A DNA stretch of 64,000 bases from Rhynochetos jubatus (lineage: Eukaryota; Chordata; Aves; Eurypygiformes; Rhynochetidae). Positions 33,926 through 49,051 of the stretch are shown here, piece after piece (position 1 is the first letter of the stretch; each line of letters starts with the position of its first letter). The stretch lies in the NCBI GenBank assembly GCA_027574665.1, contig CM050655.1:11093170-11157169 (forward strand), read 5' to 3'. The position numbers were made by a program, and so were the translations under genes. The notes under the pieces are model-generated. The model did not search any database and had not been told where the DNA came from. It saw only the letters and a list, made by a program, of their open reading frames with translations.

Positions 33926-36900
33926 TGTTGTGTATCATTTGGAACTGAGCCTGTTATGCAAACCCGTATGGTCCTCATGTCTGAATGAATATAGGTCAGA
34001 AATTACTGAGCATGGACAGTATTTATTCTCAATGAGAAACTCATGGAATTTGCTTTTTAAAACTGATAGAGTTTTTCTTTCCTGTACTTCTCAAGCCATA
34101 CAGGAAAGCCTTAGATAAGCTTGTAACATGCTACTTGTCTTGAATGTTTATCCTTTATCAGATCATATTAAATTTACTCAGTTTTTTCCTTGTTAGGAAC
34201 AGAAACAGTGAGCTCTAATGGAACTACCGTTCATTCACCTTATGTTGAAGATAATGAAAAATGTTACATAGGATTTTCCAGGTTCTGTTGCATTAAAAGA
34301 ATCCACAGAAATTAGTGTTAGAGAAATAAGCAGAAGTTCTCTTGGAATAACAAATACTTTTGTAGCTGTGTCCATAAGCTAATGTGTCATTTTGAATAAA
34401 AGGTGTGATTGTCAAATACATTACATGTGTTTTTCCATCAAACTTTATTTCATTTATTTCCACACCATGTGCTTAATGTCCCTGGGGAAAAAAGTCTTTC
34501 AGCAAGTCTTTATCCAGCAAATTAGGTGATGGCACTTGACCTGTAACTATTCAAAGTAAGGTGAAATTACTCAACAAACAAAGGAAATAGATACTGGGAT
34601 TGGCATGAGTTCTTTGGGAATGTGCCAGTGTAGATATGATTGTGCCTTTTTGCTGAGAATGTCAGATCAACTTCTAAAGCAGGGTAATCTCTTGAGTGTT
34701 GTCTGCAATTGTTTGTTTCTCTTTTGTTTTCCCATCCTAGATCATAAGAGAATGTAAAATTGGGAAATGAGATGGACCAAGATGACTTTATCAGATCTTT
34801 AACTGCATGGACTGCTAATTCTAATTTCCCCATCTGGAGTACAGCCACTGCAGTTTAGCTGTTCTCCAGTCTTCCTCTGTACAGCAGTGTAATCCCAGTG
34901 GGCAGAGCTCTGACTTCCCAGGAATGAGACTTTCATTCCTACAGTAGGATAATCAGTCACGATCAAACCCCTTATTGCATCAGTGCTTACAAAGCATTAC
35001 TAATCCTAAAGATCAGTGGCAAGCTTTCTTCCAACTGTACTGTGCTTGACATCTAGTTCTTTACCTGAGAAGTGACCATTTCCTTAGGATAATGGGATTA
35101 GACTACTCTTATCATGAGTACTGTTATTAGTATGAAGTGTGGTGGCCAATTTCTGTCATGGAGCCTGGAACTAGATGGGAAATCTAATGTAATGTGGGAA
35201 ACCCTAGATAACCTTTAAATGGGAACAACTTCAGTCCCCACTAAACTGTTTTGATTTATACAAGGTGAGTAGTTGAATAGGTCAAAACTCATTCTTTCCA
35301 AGCCTTGAGTAAGGCTTTCCCACCCCTTTCTAAAATGCTAGTGCTGTCTGCAAGAGATATTTTTCTTTTTGAAAGATGTTTGAGTCAAGACTTTTTTTAT
35401 GGTCTTTTATGATCTTTACAGCCTTAAGAAGCTGGGCTGTGCCTGGGGAAGAAAACTGCATACCACCACAATTCTGTACAGCAGTGCAGTACAAGTGACT
35501 TTGCATTGATCCGTAGTGAAGGGTACTACTGATGGACAGCGTCTCTCATTTGTACATGCTCAGTGAAAAGCTGTCTACTGAACAGTATGTGGTTTCAGGG
35601 GTACTTGGAGAATACCTGCATAGAGTAGTTCTCAGGATCAGGGCTTCCGACTTAATTACCTGGATTTAAAATGCAAGTACTTGTGTTCTAAATGCTAGCT
35701 TCCACAAGTTAAAGGGATAGGCATAGGCAAAGGGACTTGACAGCTGGTTCCCGTTTGGGGTTAGAATTTTAACTTCCTTGAAAGTGGGTAGACTGAAGCT
35801 TTCTTGGGAAATAGAGAAAGGATTGTCAAGTAAATTGTAATGTATAAAAATAAACTGTGTAATCATTGTGTAGTTCTTAATTCTTCTATGCATTATGTTG
35901 CTACTTCTTCCTTCTTCTATATTTGCCTTTTTTAATGAGGAGTACAATTTAAATTGACACTGCCTTGGAGGTTTTTCTTCCTGGCTTCATCAAATCAAGT
36001 ACTTGCACTTGCTTATTTTCTAAAGATTAAAGCCTTCCATGCATACCCTATCACTTACTAATTTTTTTCCCTCACTGGGATATGACTGTTCACTTTTCCA
36101 CATGTGTATTCCATTATCAACTGCAGTTAATAATATATTGTGAAGTCATACAAGTTCCTGCTGAGAAAAACTTTCAGTTAACATGTTCATATTTTGGTTT
36201 TCTTTTGTCTCTGAATACCTTGTGTTTAATGACTGAATACTTTCATTTTGGAGAATATGCCTTCAATTGTGTTTTAATCTGATTTCCATACCATAAACTG
36301 AGTCTTCATTTGTTGCTTTTTAGATTTGTGTTGACAAATGTGATAGTGTAGCAGTTTGGGTTTATGTATTTTTATTTATTGCTTAATTTTTTCTTCTGCT
36401 GCAGTGTTTCATAATGGTTAACTTGAAATGTTGCCATATTTCACTTAACATTTGTTATTATGACCTCATGGCTTCTAAACTGCCATTAATTTGGATGGTA
36501 TATTAGTTTTAGCTGCAAGATAAAGCTTTATGTAGTGTAAACAGTAGTACAGCTCTTGCAGTGAGATGTAAGGTAACTCAGATCATTAGCTGAGGCAGAA
36601 CAAACTGTACTGCTTTTTGAATTCTGTTCTCTCTGATCAGTTGTAAAGGTTACTAATCTGTAGAAAGATAATAGGTCATATGTTCAATATAATAGCTTTT
36701 TGGCATTTTGGGTTTATCTGCTAATTTTAAAAGCCTTTAAGCACATATAAACAGGTTGTAGTGTGAAAGTTATGGGGAGGACAAAACAGTGTGAATTTAC
36801 TCATTACTTGTTACGCTCAGTACTGCAATAGCTGATAATTTATATTCCATGTGCTTCTTAGCATATGCAAGTAAAATCTAGAGTTACTGAAATCATTAGC

Positions 36901-39900
36901 TAAATACATATAATAGTTTGACATGGAATAGATAGTATGTTCCCTGTATTTCTTCACATCTCTGAACTAAATTTATTTTACCTTTGGTTTTCCTTTTTTG
37001 GGGTATTACAGAAAGTAAAATTCACCTGTGCACACATGACACTGAAGTACAGCTATGTGTGAGGTGTGGTAACTGCCTTTCTGTAGAAGTATGTCAGTTT
37101 ATGCAGAGCGAGGGCAGGCTGTGGAAAAACTATTCAGTTACTTTAGTACCAAACTTTTGTGTATTGGGGCATTAAACAGAACTCTTCTTAAAGATACATT
37201 TCTAACATTGACACTGCTAGTTCTGTTCTGTATGAAAAATATTAACTAGTGTGTTTTAAAATATTTTTCTGAAGACTACTGTGATTTTTAGCTTTGTATT
37301 GCAGCTTATGTGGTTGTGTGGATAAAAATGACACCAGTATGCTGGTAGCCACATTAGCCTTGTGTACACTATCAGTCATAGTGTTACTGTCCTAGTATAA
37401 ATCAAGTATAGAACTCGCAGAATTTGGCAGGCAGGTAAAATTGTATTTTCAAACAGGATTACAGTTCCAGTATACAAGGTATTAAGTAAACTGAGGTGGA
37501 CATTTGTTAAATCTCTAGTCTTTTCTCGTCATGTAGAACTATACTCAGAAGCAATTTATAGTTTTACTTCAGCTTGGAGCAGCTTCTGCATGAAGACAAA
37601 TGGATAAATAGATAACCTCTCCTTTAAGTTTCCATCCTTACCTCTTCATACTTCAGGAGCTTTGAAAGTTACACAAGTTAAAATTTCAGGGTACCTTCAT
37701 GTTTTTCTATTGTTTGTTTTGTCAACATAGTTTGGTGATAAGATTGATCACCTTAAGAACCAGCTTCTCTGAAGAAAGGTGCTTTCCTCTGTGTTGCTGG
37801 TGTATGTGAAGCCTGCACTTACTTGGCTGGGCTTTCTCCCAAAGCACATGATGGAAGAGTTGGGCTGGGCAGAATATTCCCAGATATTAAAATGGTGAGG
37901 GGGAAATAAAGGATTTTGAAGACTCTCCATATTAGCTGTGAGTCAGGCAATGTAATTAGTGTAATAGACCTCAAGAATGTTGTCTAGGAGGACATGTGAT
38001 AAATCCATTTGTAAAAGTTAGGGAATTAAAGGGTACTGAGTGGAGGTACACAGCAATAGTTAGCATGGTACAGGAAATAGAGGTATTGCCTCAAACATAA
38101 AACCAGGGAAGAAAACGATGCATCTTGGCTGAGAACACAGGTACAAGGTTTTTATGAGTGGTTATGCTGCTGTGCATTAGTGCTGTGCGCTGTGCCTCAC
38201 AACAGTAGGAGACCCAAAATTATTTGTAACTCCATACCTTGAGGTTTTTTTAATTTTGCTTGTGGTATTTTCAGACAGCTGAATTACTGTGGAAAAGGGT
38301 GGGTAGATGTACAGGCTATATACATGTTTCAAGCATTTCATTCACAGATTTTGTTCATTTGTGATTTCATTCAACTTTTATGGGCACAGTAGGATAGAAA
38401 TTGTTTCTATGGTTTTTTTAAGTATAAGCAATCAAATTATTGTCAGTAAGTGGTCTATGTGCATTGCTGCCTTAAAGCCTGGGAGAAGTTACCCCTGAAA
38501 TGGGGAAATGTGCATCTAAAAGGCACCTTTGGCTCAGTCAGCTGTGTTCAGTTACTCAGTATCACCTGTTCTCTGTTAAAACTTAACCAGTTTGCTAAAC
38601 TAACATCTATCTAAACCATTGAAGTGTAAAGGCTTATATATTAAAAAGCTAATGCTAATTTGCTTTATGTATCATTTTTTTCCTAGGTAAATGCTGAAGG
38701 ACTTCATTCTGTTTCCAGAAACTTTGCTGTAGTTTTCACTAACTTAAAATACTCTGAAATTTTGGGTTTTTTCCTGCACTGCTAGAGTAAATTAAAAACT
38801 TTACTCCTTTGCCGTAATACCTGTGAAAGAGCATTTGCTTGGCTGACACTCATACATTTATGTAGAGAAGTTGGTAGGTGTGTTGCTTCTGTAGCCACAA
38901 TAAGGAGCAAGTGTGTGCGGTGAACCATCTGTGATATTGTATGGAGCCAGCTTGGTCCATGTCTGAAGGTGTTATTTCCTACGGGAGCTTTATTTCTGAA
39001 ACAGTCTTAAACCTCTCAACTTCTAGGCAGAAGAGCATGTCTTTTTCAGTTAAGGCTGAAGTGTATTCTTCAGGGGTGTGTGTAATAGGAAGGTCCTGAA
39101 AAAATTTTGACACTTCTTTGCATTTTGAAGAACAGAAATACTAAAGATTTGTCTGTAAAAGTCAATACTGTCTTGCAGTTAACATCTGTCAAGGGTTTTG
39201 TTTAAAATACAAAACTCAGAAGCATGTGTTAGGAACTTTCCTTTTGGGACTTCAGATTTATAGCAATGTTACGTGAAGCCAGCTTTCATCTTGAGATATG
39301 ACAGTATCGGGGGCATCAGCTATTTAGTATATCAGATCCCTGATTACTTTGAACCTCACCCAAATACGATAATGATACCACAAGAAGGATGTAGCTGCGT
39401 AGTACAGAAACAAATAAAACGTGTGGAATGTGGCTTAGGGTGGGGAAAGAATAGAAGAGGTCTGGTGCCATAGGTTCAGTCCTGTCAAAAAATACTTGCT
39501 GTTGTTTCTGTTTACAGGAAGGTTAAATATTTGCGCTTCTGGAGAGATCCTGTGTAAAGAGTGAGGGGCTAAAGGAAATCTTGATTAAGCTATTGGCCTG
39601 AAGAAGTCTTCTGGCTTCTTCTGGAACTGCTTGTGTAGTTTCTAGTTTTGCATGGCCTTGGAGCATGTCTTGATCTAGTGATGGCTCTTGTGCTCCTAGT
39701 ATGACTTATTTGAGTGGCTGGTTTTGTTCTTTTTAGTTAACAGACATCTAGCTTGAATTGTTCAGTGATGCTGACAAAGGAAAAAATATCTCACTTACCT
39801 TAAATGCAAGAAGAGGTGCAGCTTTTATTAAAGTCTACTGCTAATATATCCGCCTGTGAACAATGAAAGCCATTTCACTAACACTGGTAGATTACTGATT

Positions 39901-42900
39901 TATCCCACCTAAGTAAATTTAGGAGTGATACCTTTTCAACACCCTGTCTGCTACAGTACAGAAGCACAGGGACAGTCTTACCTACATGTGTTGTCCACAA
40001 CATTGATGATATCCCATATTTGTCTGAGTGTGCAGTCAGCATCCATTTTTTTGTTATAAAACAAATCTTTTGAGTGGGGCTTTTGTAAAGGTGAGAAAAT
40101 ACTAGTGGTGGCTTTGTATTTTAAATAACTTTCTGCAGTAGCATGGAAGGCCCATATAATACTGGGGAGTAAATTTTCTTTCCCAAGCCCTTAAAGCAAC
40201 TGCAATTGTGAGAGCAGCCTTTGTTGTTCTCGGTGTGCTATAACCCAGTGATGTATCTAATTGCTGTAGAAGATGGATTCCAGTAACTCAAAGTGAATAC
40301 CAGCTCACATGACTTGAGCCTAAACACATATTTTGAGAAATGCACTGGATTTGTGGAGGAAGATGTACTTGTTTGGTATTATAATGCCTGTTGCACCATA
40401 TCATAGTAGTGTTCTGGCACTTGTGTTTCTAAGTCAAGCTGAAAGATGTTTGCTGTTCTGGAAATAGATTCTATGGAAATTCATTCAACCCAAGCCTAGT
40501 GAATTGTGGCTCAGTTTAGAACAAGTTCTGTTTTCCTGATTGGTCAAAATATATCAGTTTAAGAAAACAGATAAGACTTGTAAGAAAAAACCAAAAGCTG
40601 ATGGTAGTCTGATATCTTGGGTTTTTATTTTACCAGCCTAATACATCAAATCTACAGGCAGTTAATCTGATGGAAGTAGGACTATTATGATCATGTTTCT
40701 TTGACCTGTTGCCTCACTTTCATCTTAGGTCCTGTATTCTTTTATTAACCTCACTTTATCAGGAGATTTAAGTCCTAAAATAGATTGTCGTTGGTAATGA
40801 AACCTGTGGGTAGTTTTCTGTGAATGTAAGTATTGTTTAAAAAAAAAAAAAGACAAGACGATGACCTAGGACTAAGTTTTTTGAGCATGCTGATGTGATT
40901 CTGATGTTGGGAGTTTTTTGAATATGCTGAAATACCTGGAAGAATATCTTTCTTGACAGAAGGTGTAGCAGTTTAGTTGTTTAAGTAGTTCTCAAAAAGA
41001 GGTGTTTGGAGAATGAGTGTTCTTCAAAACATACACAGCACTCTTGTATATCTTTGACCTTTTACCTTTATCTTTTCTACTCAAAAGGTCACTGTTCTTC
41101 AGAACTTCTAACTTCTTTTGTTTGTAACAGCCACTGTATGTTCATATCTCCTTATTTATGTTTTTTGATGTATTGCAAAACAAAAATCAATAAATTGCAT
41201 TTACTTAAATGAGATCTCGCAAGGCACAAATGCAGTGAGGAAAGAATTATCAGGTTAGTCACAAAAGCCTGTTACCTTTACTCCAATTTTCAAATTCCAT
41301 TTCAGTGGTTGAATTGAACTACATTATCAGTGTTCAGATTTTTGCATCATTTGGTTCCAAAAAATAATAATTTTAACGTAAAATGGCTGATGCAGCTGCT
41401 GAGTAGATGCTTCCATATGATCCAAGTTTGTATTTGTAGAAGAAATGTCTTTATTTCAGTTCCAGGAAAATATCTTCTTTTTTAGAGTACAACTTTAGAA
41501 ATGGTGGGCCTGGATCCTGCAGGTGAGGTAAACATTAAATGTTAACAATGGCAACTAGGGCAAGCAATCAGATATTTCTTTTATTAGCAATAATTATGAA
41601 GATCAACTTGGTGTTTCTAGCTTTTTATTCAGTATTTTGATGAACTTTTGAGAAGTGTCAGACTGCATGGAACGTCTCAAAACACTAATTTTGGTTTAAA
41701 TTATTCTATATTCAAATTATTTATATCTCCCTGCTGATGCTGCGGGAGCATTTAGGAATGTTTCCATTGCAATACTTAAATCACAAGTGTTTCATGTTCA
41801 AAAAAACATTTTGTTACTGAAAGCACTGCACATAAGGGAAAAAAAATTGGATGCATGTCTTTTTATGGCCATATATTGCCAAATACAGCCTTTGTGTATC
41901 TGTACACCAGCTGTACCTGTCTTGAAGCTAAATGGTATTGTGGTCCTCTGGTAGCATCCAGTGACAAGAACTAAATGCTGAATGGATTAGTATAGCTGCA
42001 AGTTACTACAAATAATATGTACTAATAGAAATTACTTCATGGTCAATAATGATCTATATTCAGATAGCCATTAGAGGTAATGTTTTAATAATTATTACTG
42101 GTATGGCTGTAGCCAAATGAAGGCTTGTGGTTTTCATACTTTTAGTTACTGGCTTGCTATACCTCTGTGTCCAATAGCTGTCTCTGTGCCCAGTATTCCA
42201 GAAACACTACATTATGTGAGCCAAATAACCATCTTGGAGTAAAATTACTTTTTTTTTTAAACAGGTCAGTTAAAGATTGAACTACAGTCTTTACCAGAAA
42301 CCTGGTATTAAAATGTAGATAAAAGATATTTGATTGTTACCATCCCCAAACAAAGGATGACAAATAAGACCTGTAGTTACCTACACTGCCCATTTCTCTT
42401 GTTGCCAATATGTACATATACTTTCTCCTTCATGTGTGTTGTCTTAAGTTTTAGGTCGCACTAGCCTAGTCTAAAGCGGTCTGCCTAAATCTCCTTGCTA
42501 TTTACCTACAACTATAATCTTTTAAGCCCATATGATATGTTCCTCACTTATGTAGAATGATTGCGTCAACTACAAGTTGCTTAAGTTGATTTCTTCCGGC
42601 AGTTTTTATTTTCCATAGGGTTCCTCTGAATATATGTTAATGGACCAAGCTTGTTAGTGATGTGGTGGATGGGTGCTGTTGCCGGCATATTGATTCATTT
42701 GCAGTGCCAGCATGAGTTGTTGGCATAAAGATCATCCTTCTCTTTTCTTGCACAAGTTGCAAGCAAATGCAATGTGTTCATCACTTCATCCTGGAGTTCT
42801 TTCAGATTCTAAGTGTGTGAAACTTACTGCGCTGCTTGCTCTTTCTTCAGTTTTTCAAGGCTATTGTACAGCTATGGTACCTGGGCTTTAAAAAGACAAA

Positions 42901-45900
42901 GTTGAATTTTGGAAGAAGATTTCAACAGCACAGTAAAAATGCCAGAGCTTTCCTGTGATGTAACCACTATTCTGATTCCAGTGGTTTATTTCTATTTTTC
43001 CTTTGGTTGGCCAAGTGTCTTAATAGATTTTCTACTGTACCATCATATGGGATGGACTGTTATAAAAAAAAAAACAACCGAAGAACCCTACAGCTTGAAC
43101 TGAACTGAAAGTGAATACTGTCAAGATGGCTGTTAGTAACTTGTTTTCTTCTGCTGTAAGGTCAGTGAAACAGTTGTTTAATTTGCTTCTACTACAGTTA
43201 GATGTGTAAAATCAAGTGTGCAAATGAGGGAGGGGAAAGCTCACAGTGGAAGTTGAAAATTTAGAATTTAACAAATACAGAAAGTAGGATATTCTTTATC
43301 AACAAGGCCAGCATTTCAGCAGGGATAGGGCAATACCCTTACTTAGGCATATTGTGGAAATGAAGTTAACTACTTGATGTTAGGTTAGGACATTCGACAT
43401 CAAGCAGTACAAAAGCAAAGCTGCAGATTAAATGAATGTATTGTTTTTAACCTAAAAAACTTCAGTGTTGGGGAGTGTATGAGAATTCTAGAGGGGAAAA
43501 GAAGCTGCACTTTGGCATTATGTAGCTCTAATCCTTTGTCTTCTGATGCGTTGTCTGTTTTTCTGTAACTTTCATTTGAAGGTTGAAGCTGTAGTGTATG
43601 ACAGACACAAACTGTTACCCAGAGGTGAAATTAGAGTGGTTTACTTTCAGGGTATAGGGCATAAGTTAAGACTTGAAACTATAGTTGGCTTAAGTTTTAA
43701 AGACCAAGGATTTAGGCTTATAACTACCACTGACATTCTGGAGTGATAGGAAGCTGAAGCTGTCTCATCCTCTTTAAATTACCTTGACGAATATCATCGT
43801 GAGGGAGTACTATTAATGAATGGTGAAATATGCACTAAAAGTCATGAGTACTACTAAGGTATTTTAGGGGTAATTTAAGGCCATGCATGTAGCATCACTC
43901 AAGGTTCCTGGAGTATTTAACTATTAGAGGGTTTTTAAAGCTATCTTTTAATTTTGTACTATGTGTAGCAAATCACTAGAAACTAACATGCTGTTAATGA
44001 CTTAATTGTTCATTTTAAAAACCTTTACATTTAGAATTCTTGTCTTACACTATGTAGCATAATGCATTTCCCCCAACCTAAAGAGTATTTCTTGTAGTAG
44101 GTATATTAAACCTTAGCTGCAGTGTTTAGCAAATGTAAAACTTGCTGATGTAGTGACTGTTTTTAATAGATCATTGACCCGTCAATCAGACTCTGACCAT
44201 TTCAGAGATAAAAAGCTAGGCTTTCATTGGCTCTTATGAATATGGTGTAATAATTAACAGGTGTAATGGATATGTGCATTCAGGTTTCAGTTATATCTTT
44301 TTGAGCTTTAGCTCCTGTTATCTTTGGTGTAGTTAACCCCCTGTCTACTCACAGATAATTTAACTGCAGTATTGTGCTGGCTTTAGTCAGGACAGAGTTA
44401 ATTGTCTCCACAGTGGATTTGTGAAATGTATTTGTTTTGTGGCAGTGGTATTTTGCTCATATGATAGAGTTTTGCTCTGCTTTTAAGATATCTTTTAAGC
44501 TGCTTTTTAAGATCTGTAGTGAGTTGTTCTTTCAGACTTTCTAAAACAAGGCACAGAATTTCACTAACAAGTTGTTAAATAAATAATACTGTTCTAAAGA
44601 AGCTAACAAATTCTGTAAACAATTTTGAATACAGAGAATTTACCTTTCTGATTTAGACTTGAATGATTAGAAGTACTGATGATCCCTGGTACTGGAGTTT
44701 GGTATCTTTGACCTAAAAATGCGCTCGGAAAGCGCTAAAGCAGGTCATTTGATAGTGGACACACTAGGTGAACTGGGAAGTAGGCAGAGGTCACTCACCA
44801 TTCCTAAGCTCTAAATATCTTAAAAACTGTAATTTTAGGTTTTGAAAATATCGACTATATTGTAGTTGCAATGTAATATTCTTCCACTACAAAATATGAA
44901 TCAGGAAAGAAAATCCTACATTTAGAGATGTTACAGACATGGGAAGTTAAGGAAACTTTCTGAATTTATGTATAACTCATCTCTAAACATTACAAAGCCC
45001 AAAGGAGAAGTGATAGCTAAAATGAGAGGCTGACAAAATATTATATAACTGCAATTTTTCCGAAGTATAGAAGTTAGTTTTGTTTTGAAAGTGGTTTTTT
45101 GGTATAAAAGTATTGTTGCTGCTTTAATTAGTGCTATTAATCTGATTTCACATGGTTTATATGCAATACTGTTTCAGCTGTGTTATACGAGTTAGTTATT
45201 CACAACAATTTGTATAGAGGCTCACATCTAACTCATTTTTGTACTAGAATCTGGCATAGCCATCATCCCATTATAAATTCAATTGAATCTTTTTTGGTGA
45301 AATTCAGTAGTTTGACATCAATTGTCCCTGTATGTAGATAGCAATGTTTGGTTCATTTATGTGATCAGTAGCTCAGACTTTTGTCGTTGGTGGGGTTTTA
45401 GAACGGTAGTAGTTAAGCCACCATTAGTTTGTCCCATTATTGTCATGTCAGTGCTACCTAGGTATAAGATGTGCTTATAAAAGCAAATACTCAGGTACTT
45501 GTCTACAAATTTATTTTCAAAGTAGTCCTTAATATTAGTCACAGATCTTAATGTGTATTTATAAATGTAGTTGTAGAAAGATGAGTAATTTCATTAATCT
45601 TACCATGCTGTGATGTATCCTTACCTCCTTAACCAGGGATGTAAATATATGTAACTACTCCTTTGTTATATTGATTCTTACACACATACTATTTAATATT
45701 GTAGTGCAAGCAAAACTACTTAAAGCAAACCACAAAACTAATTAATCCATAACAAATTAGAGATATTAAACATAAATCTGATGTAATTCTATCTATTTCT
45801 TCCATTTTCCCTTATTTAAATGTAAAACTAAACTTTTTTTGCCACAAGAATCTTCATGTAAGAGTTATTCATCCAGTTGGATTTCAAGGATAAAAATAAA

Positions 45901-46894
45901 AAAAGGGTAAATAGATTTTTTATGAAGACCACAAGTATGCCAAGATAACAGCTTTGTCTAATTCAGACTCCACATAAAGAGTTTCTGTGTGTATATATAA
46001 ACATGGAGAAGACAGTCTAGGGCTGTTGGGATGCATTTAGGTTTGTTTTGTTGTTTTCATTGATTTGTAAAGCTTTTCATTAAAAATACGGTAGTGCTTG
46101 GGAGTGAAAAACAAAGCTAGCTTCCACAGGTTTAATATGGGAAGTAGAGAATTACAACTCCCTCCCATGTGTGAATGTGATACTTCAGTGATATTTTTCC
46201 TTCTAGTGTTAACTGATTCATTCATTGTTCAACCCTAATTATAGGAAGAATACATTTGAAATATGATACAGGATATCTCTGGAAGTAGAGTGAAATACAA
46301 CTGCATTTCTAGGATCTTAAACTTTTATACTGAACTTCAAGTATTGAAAAGGTAAGTATAGCCTATGAAATATATAGTTACCTAAAAGATTTCCTTTGTT
46401 ACCTTTTTATGGCTTTAAGCTATGAAGTGCTAAAATTTGCTCTATGTATGTGAAGCCCTGCATTGTGCTTATATGAAGTAGTCTAGGACACCTGACAGTT
46501 CTACTTTTTCATTTAGAGTACTTTACACTATGGCATCTTAAACACCAACTTTTCTGTGAATGCAAATATCTCTGAAAGATCTTGCAACTCCAGGTTGTAA
46601 GCTGGCCTCTAAACATACTATTTTAATGTTCTCATCTGTTTAACAACCAAACTACCTTTCCTGAACTGAAGTATTCAACAGACTTGTTTAAGTTTTCATA
46701 TAAGGAAGAACTGGGATTCAACTACATGGTAAAGAACTGTTTGTTATAAGCTTACTCTGTGGGTATAGAGAGCAGGTAAGCAAATTATTTTGCCCTGAAC
46801 ATATTGTAGGTCACTTAAAATTCCTATTTCCCTGAAACTTGATGCACAAATACTTGAATTTTTGCATCAAGACAGTTGGACTGGAATATGGTGG

Positions 46895-47030
46895 TATCTT
46901 TTCAAGGCCAGGCTGGATGAGGCTTTGAGCTACCTGGTCTAGTGGAGGGTGTCCCTGCCCATGTCAGGGCAATGGAACTAGATGAGCTTTAAGGTCCCTT
47001 CTGACCCAAACCGTTCTGTGATTCTATGGT
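46895..47030 (+). mobile_element. CR1 LINE 3' end fragment
   Basis: A short CR1 terminal segment: CAAGGCCAGGCTGGATGAGG, GTGTCCCTGCCCATG, AAGGTCCCTTCTGACCC, then the CR1 3' terminal unit ATTCTATGG. About 135 bp, 5'-truncated, plus orientation. Confidence 0.93.
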
Positions 47031-49051
47031 TATATGTGTGACTGGTCGTTGTTCAGCCCATGTAGAATGTAAAGATTGAAGTGAAAGAGCTACTCGCCCT
47101 ACCAAAGCCCAGTTTGGAAATGACTGATTATTCCATAAATCTCTGCATGGCATGCAAGTTCTTTAGAAATGGTATGGACTTGTGTCAGAATTCTGCTGTT
47201 CAACCTCTTTTGTACTGAAGCACATATGTGGAAGAAATCTTTTGTGTTTGATTTGAATATTTGATTCCTTTGGACCTCTTTATTAGGAGACATTTATAGT
47301 GTTAGACTATGAAGTATGTAATTAACCCATCTCTAATGGCTGTAACCAAGGTAATAAATGAATTATTTCTTCCATTTCAAAGTGTGTCAGTCCACTGGCA
47401 GCTTTTTTCAGCCTCATCAGTTAGGGTACACTTCTAAAGTTCATTTGAAGTAGTGGTAAAATTGTCTGTTTGCCACAGGGCTTCTGTTCCTGAAGCTGTA
47501 TTTTATACCCTGTACTGGACAGCTGTTTATCTACAGAACTTGTCAACATCTCTTCTTTAGGAATTCAACTTCACTGTCACTTTGCCTTGTCTTTCTCTTC
47601 TTAAATGATCTATTATTTTAGTGTTGAACTGTAAATCTGGGTTTTTTAGTTATTTGTGTTGTCATTCTTCAGTTATGTAACGTAAACTTTGGCAGGTATG
47701 GGACTTGTCCTTTAAAAGTGGTGTTCTTATAAGCATAAATTTAAAGGTACAACTGCAGAAGTTTGGAGTATCCAATCTTTTAAAGTTTTTTTTTTTCCAG
47801 TGAGCATAAAAATGAATAATACAGGTTACGGTGTTTTGCAGCTGCTTTGTATTATTACGTGATATATCTAATTTTAATTGTTGTATGTTGCTTTTCCACT
47901 TACACCTGTAACATACCAGAGATCAGTGTGCCAGGATGTTTAGTTTTTCCATGCTACTGTGAGCACTGAGTGTGCAGGTATATCGACCCCTAGTGGGGGG
48001 TTAGGCTGATGACACTTAAATTTTTCATGTAGAACTTATTAATAATTTTGCAGTGCTGTTCTTGTTTCAATGCTCTTTTTTTTTTTTTCTGTTTGCAGCT
48101 GGATTAGCTCTCAAATTTCATTTCTGGTGGTCTGCTTCCTGCCTCTGCAGAATTGCCTATTGCACCAACTTGTCTTGGCAACACTCCCAGAACATGTAGC
48201 TAGGTGCCGGCATTTTAATGAACACTTGTAGATGGAGATGAGTTTTAAAATTGTAGAACAGCAGAAATTTTTTTAAAAAAAAAGTCTTTTAGCTTTCCCA
48301 GCTAATTAAAAATAAGCCCACCTTACATAGTATAAAGCCAATAACTTCTTGGGTAGTATGATACTTTATAAATGAATTAAAGCAAATTCTAAATCATTTA
48401 CTGAAGTTTCACTGCTGCCTTAGTGCTTGATAAATAATTTTATCAGTGATATCCTAAAGCCTAGTGTTTCATAAAATAATCACTTAATACAGTATTTTCA
48501 TGCTAAAACAGCATGTAAAATGTTGCATTTCTAGTCAACTTTTAAACAAATTCTAAGCAGCTCTGGTCATTTTAATCATTTAGTTGAAGTTGTCATTTCC
48601 TGGGAGATCCTCCTAACCATTCTATGCAAATTTTACAGGCACTTACATGAAATAAAATGAAGTACTGAATACTGAATTCACATTTGACTATTTAATTAGC
48701 AATAATAAATGAAGATAAGTGTTCTCAATATTTAAATTGAGCTTCACTACAATTTTGCATCTGCTGTGTGATTCCAAGTAGCAGAATCAGAAATTAAGCC
48801 ATACTTTAAATTTATTTTCTTACACAAGTTTGATGCAATAAATAGCTTTCTTTTTTACCTTAAATTTTATAGGATTTAAGTATTAAGTAGTGTTTTACCA
48901 GATAAATTATGAAATACTCCTTCACATTTTAGGTGTTTTTAAGTTGTTAAGAAAAGGCTGAATATAATTTTTTTGCATTTACTAGTATTTAGTGTTGTGC
49001 TTATTGCACAAACCACGTTGTTTAAAGTCAAAGTTAAACAACAATCAAAAA

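Larger units (their letters stand above)
24485..48985 (+). other. SHLD2: SHLD2 long 5' intron region (about 24.5 kb)
   Basis: AT-rich non-coding sequence between the CpG island and the first coding exon. Recognised contents: a CR1 fragment at 31849-32565, a probable MIR near 33815-33925, a CR1 3' end at 46895-47030, a run of 12 A at about 40840, and a T run near 48078. No open frame other than the CR1 one has a family signature. Small non-coding leader exons may be hidden here (see findings). Confidence 0.8.

Noticed and set aside
44723-44737. Small inverted repeat GCGCT...AGCGC
   Set aside because: Only five base pairs in a long intron; expected by chance and without other support.
48992-49051. 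GTG-initiated 20-residue N-terminal extension of SHLD2
   Set aside because: GTG starts are rare in vertebrate nuclear genes, and the added residues are unlike the family. The ATG at 49052 matches the human start.
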